This document shows, piece by piece, positions 8,462 to 16,179 of a DNA stretch of 64,000 nucleotides; position 1 is the stretch's first letter; each line of letters begins with the position of its first letter. The DNA lies in the NCBI RefSeq assembly GCF_014200605.1, contig NZ_JACHCE010000002.1, positions 115,300 through 179,299 on the forward strand. The letters are read 5' to 3'. A program made the translations under genes and the position numbers. The notes under the pieces were generated by a model, which was given only the letters and a program-made list of their open reading frames with translations, had not been told where the DNA came from and ran no database searches. Source of the stretch: Pedobacter cryoconitis (lineage in GTDB: Bacteria > Bacteroidota > Bacteroidia > Sphingobacteriales > Sphingobacteriaceae).

Positions 8462-11400
8462 CTATACTTTTTCTTCATTCAGATTTTCTTCAACCACTAT
8501 AACCGGAGGTATCAGTTCATAAATAATCGGGGTAACAATTCTTGACAGTAAAGTAGAACTGATCAGTCCGCCAATTAAAACAATCGCTAAAGGTGCAATC
8601 AATGGATTAGTGGAGATTGCAATAGGAATTAACCCACCTATTGCTGTCAGAGAAGTCAATACAATAGGTAAAAATCTCACCTCACCAGCTTCGCGTATAG
8701 CGTCCTGCAAACTCTTGCCCTGCTTTCTCAGCTGATTAGTGAAATCTACCAGCAGAATCGTGTTTTTCACCTCTATCCCTGCCAGTGCAATTAAACCAAT
8801 AATAGCCACAAAAGACAATGAATTACCGGTAACCCATAAAGCTACCGCAGCCCCTACCACCCCCAAAGGAATCACCGATAACACAATCAGCGTACTCTTA
8901 AAGGTCTTAAATAACAGGATCAGCACAGCAATGAACAAGAATACAGTCACCAGAATAATGCTTAAAAACCCGCCAAATGAATTATTTTTCGATTCCACTT
9001 CTCCTCCCATCTCATAGCTATAACCTGCCGGCAAGTGGAACTTATCCATTTTCAGCACCACATCATCGATCACACGGTTGACCAAAAATCCATCCTGAAC
9101 ATTTGCCTGCACAGATACCACTCTTTTCTTTTCCTGGTGATTAATCACCGCCTGCGAAGCTTCCAGTTTCAAATCAGCCACCTGGTTCATTGGCAAAGCA
9201 GTTCCTTTGGCATTATCTACGTACAAATTACGGAAAGCATCCATTCCGGGCCTGCCCTCTTTAGTACGGGTTAACAATACCCCATATCCATTTTTATTAT
9301 CATTGTTATAAAAAACGCCCATATTCAAACCTGTCACAGCTAGCCTTGCTGTCTGATCAATATTGATAGTCGATACTCCCAATAACTGTGCTTTTTCCTT
9401 ATTCACAACCACGCGGATGTCACTTTTAAGCAAAGAAACCGGGTTCCGGACATACATAGTTCCCGGAGCCTCTTTCAATAGCTTTTCTACTTTGATAGAA
9501 AGTGAGCGCAGGGTATCCAGGTTATCTCCAAAAAGACGCACCTCTATCGGCGCTACCACCGGCGGTCCCTGTTCAAAATTCTTCACCTCAACCTTTGCCC
9601 CCGGATAATGTGCCCAGCGCTGCTGTAATTTTTTAATCAGCTTTAGCTTTTCATCAGGCGAAGTATGCTCATCAAGCTGTACAAATAGCTGAGCAAAATC
9701 ACTCCGGTCATTTTCAGGGATTACATTGTAGTAAATACGGGGATTTCCCTTACCCACATTAGAAGAATAGTATTTCACGTCATGCTCTTTCTTCAATTCT
9801 TTCTCAATTGCCCTTGCCACAGTATCGGTATAAGACAGATTAGACTGATTAGGTGTAGTAATATTCACCAGGAACTGAGGTTTTTCGGAAGCAGGGAATA
9901 AACTGAATCCAATCATTTTAAAAAGGAATACAGACCCCGCAAACAGTACTACAGCTATCGAAATAGTCAAAATAGGTCTTTGCAGTGCTTTATCCAATAA
10001 ACGGGCATAACTTCCATGGATCAGCTTTTTCAGACCACGCATCAGCATATTCCCTTCTGGATTGCCTACATGTGTTTTCAATAAACGGCTCGATAAAAAA
10101 GGAATGATTGTTAAAGAAACCAGCATAGAAGCCATCACAGAGAAAATAACTGCCAGCGGTAATGACCTGATAAAATCACCCGATCCTTCTGGTAAAAATA
10201 CCAGTGGCATAAAAGCAATAATCAATGTAATTGTACAGCCTACTACAGCCATACCAATCTGTTTTGTAGCTTTTAAAGTAGCTTCCAGACGGCTATGCCC
10301 TTCCAGCATCCAGCGTTCAATGTTTTCGACGACAACAATACTATCATCCACCAACAGCCCCAATGCGACCACCAGCCCCACAATACTGAGCTGATTGAGG
10401 TTAAAACCAAACAATTGCAGCAATACAATCCCAATGGCCAGCGAAAGCGGTATAGAAATCATCACTATAATAGCCGGGCGCATTCCCAAAGGCAATAGCG
10501 TTACCGCAACCAATAAAATCGCAATGATAAAATCATGTCCCAGGCCGGATAACCTTCTGTTCACATTATCAGCCTGATCAAAATTCTGAACCAGATCTAT
10601 ATTTGCAGGTAAAGTCTTTTTAAAACCCTCCAGCACCAGCTGATAATTCTTCTGCGTTTTACTGATATTCTCTCCTTCTTTCTGTGCAGCAGTCACAAAC
10701 AAACACCTGTGTCCGTTTAACCGGGTAATGTGTTTATCCTCTTCATAACCATAATAAACCTTAGCGATATTCTTTAAGATTATATTTTTCCCACCCGCGG
10801 CATAAACGATCGTATTCTGAACAGCATCTAAAGTCCGGTATTCATTGGTTACAATGTTAAAAGTCTGATGCGCAGCGTCAATACTGCCGCCCGGTATACT
10901 CGCCATTTCACTTTGAAGGCTATTTTTCACCGCACTAACCGGCAGGTTCATCTGTGCCATTTTTTCCAGATCCAGTTCTATACGGACCTGTTGTCTTGGC
11001 AAACCAAAAATGGATACTTTTTTCAATGCAGCCACTTTTTCCAGTTCATCCTGTAGTTTTTCCGCATAATACTGCATCCGGCTGCGCGGCGCATTCTCAG
11101 AAACCAAAGCTACCTGCAGGACATTCACATCCGAGGGCTGCTGCTTTTGCACTTCAATACTATAAATATCTGCCGGCAACTCGCTTCTTTTGCTATTCAC
11201 CTCTCTTACAATCTCCTGGTATTTACCCTCTACACTAGAGCTGTATTTATATTCTACCCTCAGCACAGCCACACCATTAGAGATATTTGTCCGGATTCTT
11301 TTAATATCATCCAATCCGGATATCGTTTTCTCCAGCGGCGTAACCACCCGGTCTTCTATATCCCTTGGACTGGTCCCTGGATACACAATAATTATAGAAA

Positions 11401-11533
11401 AGGCAGGTGCATGCATTTCAGGGTCCTCAGACCTGGGCATACTTAACATCGTGGTTATTCCCAATACAATAATCATCAGGAAAATAACCAGTGTAAACTG
11501 GCTGTTTTTTACAGCATAATCTGATATTTTCAT
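8462..11533 (-). CDS. RND family efflux permease (AcrB/HAE1-like)
   Basis: A 1023-residue proton-driven inner-membrane pump. It shows the RND layout: TM1 near residues 14-32, a large periplasmic loop with porter domains, TM2-6 (about 335-490, including the LVVALGLLVDDSIVVVENIERW motif with the proton-relay aspartates), TM7, a second periplasmic loop, and TM8-12 near the C-terminus. It is the last gene of the tetR-tolC-mfp-rnd operon, 17 nt after the adaptor. The relay DD motif points to drugs or organic solutes rather than heavy-metal CusA-type export, but the substrate is not certain. Confidence 0.92.
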   Translation of the reverse strand: MKISDYAVKNSQFTLVIFLMIIVLGITTMLSMPRSEDPEMHAPAFSIIIVYPGTSPRDIEDRVVTPLEKTISGLDDIKRIRTNISNGVAVLRVEYKYSSSVEGKYQEIVREVNSKRSELPADIYSIEVQKQQPSDVNVLQVALVSENAPRSRMQYYAEKLQDELEKVAALKKVSIFGLPRQQVRIELDLEKMAQMNLPVSAVKNSLQSEMASIPGGSIDAAHQTFNIVTNEYRTLDAVQNTIVYAAGGKNIILKNIAKVYYGYEEDKHITRLNGHRCLFVTAAQKEGENISKTQKNYQLVLEGFKKTLPANIDLVQNFDQADNVNRRLSGLGHDFIIAILLVAVTLLPLGMRPAIIVMISIPLSLAIGIVLLQLFGFNLNQLSIVGLVVALGLLVDDSIVVVENIERWMLEGHSRLEATLKATKQIGMAVVGCTITLIIAFMPLVFLPEGSGDFIRSLPLAVIFSVMASMLVSLTIIPFLSSRLLKTHVGNPEGNMLMRGLKKLIHGSYARLLDKALQRPILTISIAVVLFAGSVFLFKMIGFSLFPASEKPQFLVNITTPNQSNLSYTDTVARAIEKELKKEHDVKYYSSNVGKGNPRIYYNVIPENDRSDFAQLFVQLDEHTSPDEKLKLIKKLQQRWAHYPGAKVEVKNFEQGPPVVAPIEVRLFGDNLDTLRSLSIKVEKLLKEAPGTMYVRNPVSLLKSDIRVVVNKEKAQLLGVSTINIDQTARLAVTGLNMGVFYNNDNKNGYGVLLTRTKEGRPGMDAFRNLYVDNAKGTALPMNQVADLKLEASQAVINHQEKKRVVSVQANVQDGFLVNRVIDDVVLKMDKFHLPAGYSYEMGGEVESKNNSFGGFLSIILVTVFLFIAVLILLFKTFKSTLIVLSVIPLGVVGAAVALWVTGNSLSFVAIIGLIALAGIEVKNTILLVDFTNQLRKQGKSLQDAIREAGEVRFLPIVLTSLTAIGGLIPIAISTNPLIAPLAIVLIGGLISSTLLSRIVTPIIYELIPPVIVVEENLNEEKV

Positions 11534-11550
11534 TTCTTTGCTTTTAGGGA

Positions 11551-12606
11551 TTAATGAATACTGATCGCACTGTGATCAGTCAGATAAGCTGACCCTGAAA
11601 TAATCAGTGCCCCGGCATCCTGTAGCCCATCACTAATTGTTACCGTATTTTTTTCAATTCCGGCAACGGTTACTTTAACCTTATGTGCAGTCCTGTTATC
11701 GTTGGTAATAAATACAAATCCGCTGTTACCATCCCCATCCAGTAAAGCTTCATAAGGTATCTGCCAGGTTCCTTTGTGTTCAGTTGTTCTCGAAGGATGA
11801 AGTGTTGCTTTACCAAACATGCCGGCTGCAATAGCTTTAGGTTTATTCCCTGTTAAGGTGATATAAGCTGTGAAAGTTCCAGTAGCTGCATCAACACCTT
11901 CAGATTTACGGCTCACCACACCATCCAGCATTTGTCCCGGAACTGCAGTCGTCTCGATCGTAGCATGATCATTCAGTTTCAGAATGGCCCATTCCCTGTC
12001 ACTGATCCCCACTTTTAACTGCCATTTTCCTGACTGTGCACCATTCACCTGCAATACTGCTGTACCAGAAGAAACCTGCTGTCCGGCATCAGCCAGTTTA
12101 CGCAGGATGAACCCATTTTCAGGTGCATGTATTTCAGAATATTTCCTGTTAAAAGCAACCAGGTTCAACTGCTGCCCGGCAACCTGAAGTGAAGTTTTGC
12201 TATTTTGAAGTTGTTCCAGCGTAGCTACACTATCAGTATACAGATTTTTTGTACGCTGATAGTCTCTTTTTGCCTTCTCATAAGACAATTGTGCCTGCTG
12301 TACCTGTGCATTAATCTCTGTCAGGTTTAAAGTTGCCAGTAATTGCCCTTTTTTCACCGCATCCCCCTCTTTAACCAGCAGACTATTAATAATCCCCCCG
12401 GTTTTAAAGGACAACATCACTTCATCATCAGTTGTGAATTGTCCGGAGACAGCAATAGCTGCATTGGTATTTTCCTGGTTCAGCTTCATGATTTTAACAG
12501 GGATCGTATCATTTCCTGTTTTTTTACTGACAGCCTGATTTGAATGATTACATGCGTAAAATAATGGTATACACAGCAATAGCGTAGCATAATGAATTGA
12601 TTTCAT
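11551..12606 (-). CDS. RND efflux membrane fusion lipoprotein (AcrA-like)
   Basis: A 351-residue periplasmic adaptor with a lipoprotein signal (lipobox FYAC, Cys19), so it is lipid-anchored. A lipoyl half-motif GGIINSLLVKEGDAVKKGQ lies at about 69-87, followed by a coiled-coil hairpin (YEKAKRDYQRTKNLY), the second lipoyl half (IHAPENGFILRKLADAGQQV) and beta-barrel domains. It is placed 18 nt after tolC and 17 nt before the pump, matching its role as the bridge of the tripartite exporter. Confidence 0.9.
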   Translation of the reverse strand: MKSIHYATLLLCIPLFYACNHSNQAVSKKTGNDTIPVKIMKLNQENTNAAIAVSGQFTTDDEVMLSFKTGGIINSLLVKEGDAVKKGQLLATLNLTEINAQVQQAQLSYEKAKRDYQRTKNLYTDSVATLEQLQNSKTSLQVAGQQLNLVAFNRKYSEIHAPENGFILRKLADAGQQVSSGTAVLQVNGAQSGKWQLKVGISDREWAILKLNDHATIETTAVPGQMLDGVVSRKSEGVDAATGTFTAYITLTGNKPKAIAAGMFGKATLHPSRTTEHKGTWQIPYEALLDGDGNSGFVFITNDNRTAHKVKVTVAGIEKNTVTISDGLQDAGALIISGSAYLTDHSAISIH

Positions 12607-12624
12607 CTTGTATATCTTTTTATA

Positions 12625-13998
12625 TTAATTATTTAATGGATAAGCTGCCTGGTCACGTTCCAGCTCAGCAAGCGTAATTTGCAAATCAGCCTGAGCATCA
12701 GCCATTCTCAGTTTTGCACTTGTTAACTGATCCTGAGCATCAATCAATTCCAGGTATAACAGTTGTCCTGCGCGGTAAGCCTTCAACTGATCCCTGTAAT
12801 ATTTACCCGCAAACGATAAACCCGAAACCGCACTGGCACAAGCGGCTTTTGCCGAATGATAATTATTATAAGCCTGTACTAACTGTAGCTTAAATGACTG
12901 CTCTGTTTCATCAATTTTTGCAAGATTAGACCGTATATTAGACTGGGCCTGCGCTGCGCGGAATTTGTTTTTACCTCCCGTAAAGATGTCCCACTGTAGA
13001 TTCACCCCCCACAGATAGTATCTTGTTTTGTCATTCACTTTGAAATCCATTCCCTGTGAACCCAGGTCGATAAACGTACTCAGTTTTGGAATCAGGTTAG
13101 ACCGCTGTAATTTATAATCCAGGTTATTTACGTCTTTCAATAAAGCCAGCTGTTTCAATTCTTCACGGCCGCCAATACCAGCTGTCGTATCAGGCACAGA
13201 CAATATAGCTGCAATGGCCACACTGTCTGTCTGGATAGTCTCCGTTAAAGAACGATTTAGCAAAAAGTTAAAATAAGCCTTTGCATTATCCGCGGTACGC
13301 TGCGCATTGATTAAAGCAGCGTTATTTTTCTCCAGCTCAGTTTGCGCACGCAGCAAGGCTGTTCCATTTCTTACCCCATTACGCAAAAGGCTCGTGTTTA
13401 CGCGAATATTTTCGTTAATAAGCAGTTCTGCACTCCGGTAAGCTTCGATGCCTTGTAAAGCCTGAAAATAATGATAATAAGCAGTCTTAATATCTTTAAC
13501 TAAAGCTCTCTTATAAACATTTACAGCCGCCTGCTGGCTGCTGATCAGTTTCTGTTTAATCAATTTATTATAACGGATCTCTGCATTGATCAGCGGAAGC
13601 GAGGTCCGTAATTTCACATCATAAAAATTGTCCGGGTTTAATAAGAATGACTGATTCGCAACCTGTGGAAATTTAGAAGATGAAGTCAGTTGATTCAGCG
13701 CCGTATAAATCGGGTTAACCAAATCTCCTACCGGGACGTCTATAGTTCTGCCACCAGCAGACTTGGTATAGCTTCCCAGCATACTTACTGTAGGCATATA
13801 CATTGATTTAGCCTCTTTCAATGCAAACATTGATCTTTCTAAATCAAAATTCTGCTGCTTTAAGCCCTGATTTTGCGCAAAAGCCAATGAAATATAATCA
13901 TCAAGCTGCCGGTTTTGCTGCTGGGCCATGACGGGGTTTCCAAAAATAAGCATCCATCCGGTGAGTAATACAGATGCTCTGATAAATGATGTATACAT
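12625..13998 (-). CDS. TolC family outer-membrane efflux protein
   Basis: A 457-residue protein with a signal peptide (cleavage near GNPVMAQQQ) and two OEP repeats; the helical tunnel segments are visible as long Q/A/K/L-rich stretches. It follows the TetR gene by 36 nt and precedes the adaptor by 18 nt on the minus strand. It is the outer-membrane channel of the RND system and is distinct in sequence from the TolC homologue at 1641-2957. Confidence 0.9.
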   Translation of the reverse strand: MYTSFIRASVLLTGWMLIFGNPVMAQQQNRQLDDYISLAFAQNQGLKQQNFDLERSMFALKEAKSMYMPTVSMLGSYTKSAGGRTIDVPVGDLVNPIYTALNQLTSSSKFPQVANQSFLLNPDNFYDVKLRTSLPLINAEIRYNKLIKQKLISSQQAAVNVYKRALVKDIKTAYYHYFQALQGIEAYRSAELLINENIRVNTSLLRNGVRNGTALLRAQTELEKNNAALINAQRTADNAKAYFNFLLNRSLTETIQTDSVAIAAILSVPDTTAGIGGREELKQLALLKDVNNLDYKLQRSNLIPKLSTFIDLGSQGMDFKVNDKTRYYLWGVNLQWDIFTGGKNKFRAAQAQSNIRSNLAKIDETEQSFKLQLVQAYNNYHSAKAACASAVSGLSFAGKYYRDQLKAYRAGQLLYLELIDAQDQLTSAKLRMADAQADLQITLAELERDQAAYPLNN

Positions 13999-14034
13999 AA
14001 TAAACAGTGTTTAGTAATGGGTCAAAAAAAAGGC

Positions 14035-14646
14035 CTAAGCCCTTATGGATAATAAATATTCTTCTATTGCTTTGTGTAAAATTTCAGGCACAGAAGCTTC
14101 TTCAGGAATCATCACCTTTAAACGGCAGCGAAGATTTAAAGAAACCAAACCATGCGCCATAGACCAGATTTGCAATGCCGCCTGGTTTACATCTTTAAAA
14201 ATTAACAGGCCTGCCTGAATACATTCCTCAATCAAACTGATTGTGTAAGTAAGTGTATCATGGCCGTTATCTCCATGAACTTCTTTATCCACGTTTGTTG
14301 GTGCCCTGATAATAAACATCAGGTCATATAATTCAGGGTTGGCCAAACCGAAAGAAACGTAAGTTTTGCCCAGCTGCTCCAGTCTTTCCAGCAAATCAGT
14401 ACTAGTTACATTTTGTTTGAATGCCGCTAGTAACTTCAAATAAGCTTGTGCCTGAACTTCAAAAAGCAGCTCATCTTTATCTTTATAATATAAGTAAATA
14501 GTGCCGGGGCTGTATTCAATAGCATCGGCGATATTACGGATAGATGTTTTTGCATAACCATCCTCCAGGAACATTTTCATGGCCGCAGTAGTAATCATCG
14601 TTTTCATCTCTTCCCTTTCCCGTTCTTTTCTCTCTGATATGCCCAT
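14035..14646 (-). CDS. TetR/AcrR family transcriptional regulator
   Basis: A 203-residue repressor. The HTH domain covers about 14-60 with the motif EDGYAKTSIRNIADAIEYSPGTIYLYYKDKDELL (cited in parts: TSIRNIA, GTIYLYYKDKDEL), followed by a helical sensor domain. It is the first gene of the minus-strand efflux operon. A perfect 9+1+9 inverted repeat lies between the two promoter boxes directly upstream, which is the classical place for autorepression. The inducer is unknown. Confidence 0.9.
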   Translation of the reverse strand: MGISERKEREREEMKTMITTAAMKMFLEDGYAKTSIRNIADAIEYSPGTIYLYYKDKDELLFEVQAQAYLKLLAAFKQNVTSTDLLERLEQLGKTYVSFGLANPELYDLMFIIRAPTNVDKEVHGDNGHDTLTYTISLIEECIQAGLLIFKDVNQAALQIWSMAHGLVSLNLRCRLKVMIPEEASVPEILHKAIEEYLLSIRA

Positions 14647-14665
14647 TCTCTTAGATTATACGCCA

Positions 14666-14698
14666 CAAATGTACTGAACACTGTTCAGTAATTCCAAA
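14666..14698 (-). promoter_or_regulatory. Bacteroidota-type promoter with TetR operator in the spacer
   Basis: Read on the minus strand, TTTG (14698-14695) is followed after exactly 21 nt by TACATTTG (14673-14666), matching the Bacteroidota consensus TTTG-N19-21-TAnnTTTG. The perfect inverted repeat TACTGAACA-C-TGTTCAGTA (14672-14690) fills most of the spacer. The TetR gene starts 20 nt downstream. Repressor binding would directly exclude RNA polymerase. Confidence 0.85.
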
Positions 14699-14736
14699 TA
14701 AAATGAGATATATTTTCAAAAACCTCCATATACAAC

Positions 14737-14766
14737 AAAAGGAGGCCCTTTTCAGAACCTCCTTTT
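14737..14766 (-). terminator. Rho-independent terminator after the AhpD-like gene
   Basis: AAAAGGAGG (14737-14745) pairs with CCTCCTTTT (14758-14766) around a 12-nt loop. On the minus strand the hairpin ends in TTTTG, 17 nt after the stop codon of the gene that ends at 14783. Confidence 0.75.
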
Positions 14767-14782
14767 CTGTAATAATTATAGA

Positions 14783-15367
14783 CTAATAAATTACTTTACC
14801 GGCAGAAGTAACGATTGAAGCAATACGAATAGCATCAAATACACGTTCTTCAGTAGCACCTAATGCTAAAATAGACTCTTCATGTGCATTCACACACATT
14901 TCACATCCGTTAACAGCAGAAACAGCTAAACTCATTAATTCAAAAAACTCTTTACCGGTAACCGGGTTACCCATTAACTGCATGCGTACACGTGCTGGCA
15001 TTCTTGTATATTTTTCTTTAGCCGTAAAGTGACGGAAACGGTAAAGAACGTTGTTTAAAGCCAATAAAGATGCGCATCCTGCTGCCTCAGCAATTTCTTC
15101 GGCAGTAGCATCTTTTGACTGTGCATATTTCTCAAAGAAATCTGTCAATACTTTATTGTTATTGTTCACAGCGATGCTCACACCTAACAAAGCACATTCT
15201 TTCTCAGTAATATGTGCTGAAGTTAAAGTGCTGCTGAAATTTAATTTCAGGTCACGTACGTATCTTGAATTACCTTTTTCTAAAAGGTGTATGCTTTCAT
15301 TTCTGTAGCCTTCGTTTAAACCAACAATGGCTAATAATTCTTCTATGGTTTCAGTACTTTCACTCAT
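14783..15367 (-). CDS. AhpD-like carboxymuconolactone decarboxylase family protein
   Basis: A 194-residue all-helical protein with the redox motif C155-E-M-C158-V-N-A-H162 of the AhpD/CMD family. In mycobacterial AhpD this CxxC reduces the partner peroxiredoxin AhpC. The peroxiredoxin gene lies 130 nt upstream on the same strand, which fits a reductase-peroxiredoxin pair. A terminator hairpin lies between the two genes, so expression may be partly uncoupled. The length is slightly above the typical AhpD size and the motif is complete. Confidence 0.88.
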   Translation of the reverse strand: MSESTETIEELLAIVGLNEGYRNESIHLLEKGNSRYVRDLKLNFSSTLTSAHITEKECALLGVSIAVNNNNKVLTDFFEKYAQSKDATAEEIAEAAGCASLLALNNVLYRFRHFTAKEKYTRMPARVRMQLMGNPVTGKEFFELMSLAVSAVNGCEMCVNAHEESILALGATEERVFDAIRIASIVTSAGKVIY

Positions 15368-15423
15368 TTTTTTATGATTTTATGAAGCTGTCTTTCGCTT
15401 AAAAAGCAGATTCTATGGATATA

Positions 15424-15458
15424 AAAAACCCCTGCAAAATGCATTTACAGGGGTTTTT
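15424..15458 (-). terminator. Terminator or attenuator between peroxiredoxin and AhpD-like gene
   Basis: AAAAACCCCTG (15424-15434) pairs perfectly with CAGGGGTTTTT (15448-15458) around a 13-nt loop, and the hairpin ends in T5 on either strand. It follows the peroxiredoxin stop by 39 nt and precedes the AhpD-like start by 56 nt. It probably reduces read-through rather than separating unrelated units. Confidence 0.75.
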
Positions 15459-15497
15459 ATGAATTAAACCCTGTTTAAAATAAACAGGAACTTAAAT

Positions 15498-16043
15498 TTA
15501 AACTGTTAAAGTTGCTTCACCTTTTTCCCAGTTACAAGGACAAAGTTCGTCAGTTTGTAAAGCATCAAGTACTCTTAATACTTCTTTTACATTACGTCCA
15601 ACGCTTAAGTCATTTGCACTAGCCCAACGGATAATTCCTTGTGGGTCAATGATGAAAGTTGCACGGTAAGCGATTTTTTCTGTAGGCTCTAAAATGTCAA
15701 GTGCTTCAGCTAAAGATTTAGAAGTATCAGCAAGCATAGGGAATTTTAAACCACGTAAATCATCATGGTTATGTCTCCATGCTAAATGCACGTTTTCTGA
15801 ATCTGTAGATGCACCGATCAAAGTTGTGTCGCGGTCACGGAATTCACCAAAGTTTGCATTGAATTCAGCGATTTCTGTAGGACAAACAAAAGTAAAATCT
15901 TTCGGCCACCAGAACATACAAGTCCATTGGTTGTTCTCATTTACTAAAGAAGCAGAAGTTAATGTTTCAAACTCTTTTCCTTTTTCTATACTAACTACAG
16001 CTGGTTTTGAATAAGCTGGAAATTGTTCACCTATATTAATCAT
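15498..16043 (-). CDS. 2-Cys peroxiredoxin (AhpC/TSA family)
   Basis: A 181-residue peroxidase that reduces H2O2 and organic peroxides. The peroxidatic cysteine is in FTFVCPTEI (Cys54) and the C-terminal region carries C168-P-C170-N-W for resolution. I chose the ATG at 16043 (MINIGEQF). A longer frame opening with TTG at 16067 would start inside the -7 promoter box. The gene is followed by a terminator and the AhpD-like protein that probably re-reduces it. Confidence 0.9.
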   Translation of the reverse strand: MINIGEQFPAYSKPAVVSIEKGKEFETLTSASLVNENNQWTCMFWWPKDFTFVCPTEIAEFNANFGEFRDRDTTLIGASTDSENVHLAWRHNHDDLRGLKFPMLADTSKSLAEALDILEPTEKIAYRATFIIDPQGIIRWASANDLSVGRNVKEVLRVLDALQTDELCPCNWEKGEATLTV

Positions 16044-16064
16044 AATGTTGTTTTTTTCGTTGTG

Positions 16065-16095
16065 CAAAAATACATCAATACCCGCTCTTTACCAA
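16065..16095 (-). promoter_or_regulatory. Promoter of the peroxiredoxin gene
   Basis: On the minus strand TTG (16095-16093) is followed after 20 nt by TATTTTTG (16072-16065), matching the Bacteroidota form TTTG-N19-21-TAnnTTTG. Transcription would begin about 15 nt before the chosen ATG at 16043. Confidence 0.7.
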
Positions 16096-16179
16096 CCCTA
16101 TTCAAAAGATAACAGATACTTAATATTGATGCCCCTATAGACAAAAACTATAGACAGATCTAGACAGATTAGAAGCACT

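Noticed and set aside
10062-11519. Several plus-strand open frames antisense to the RND pump
   Set aside because: They mirror the codon pattern of the pump gene, have no recognisable domain and overlap each other.
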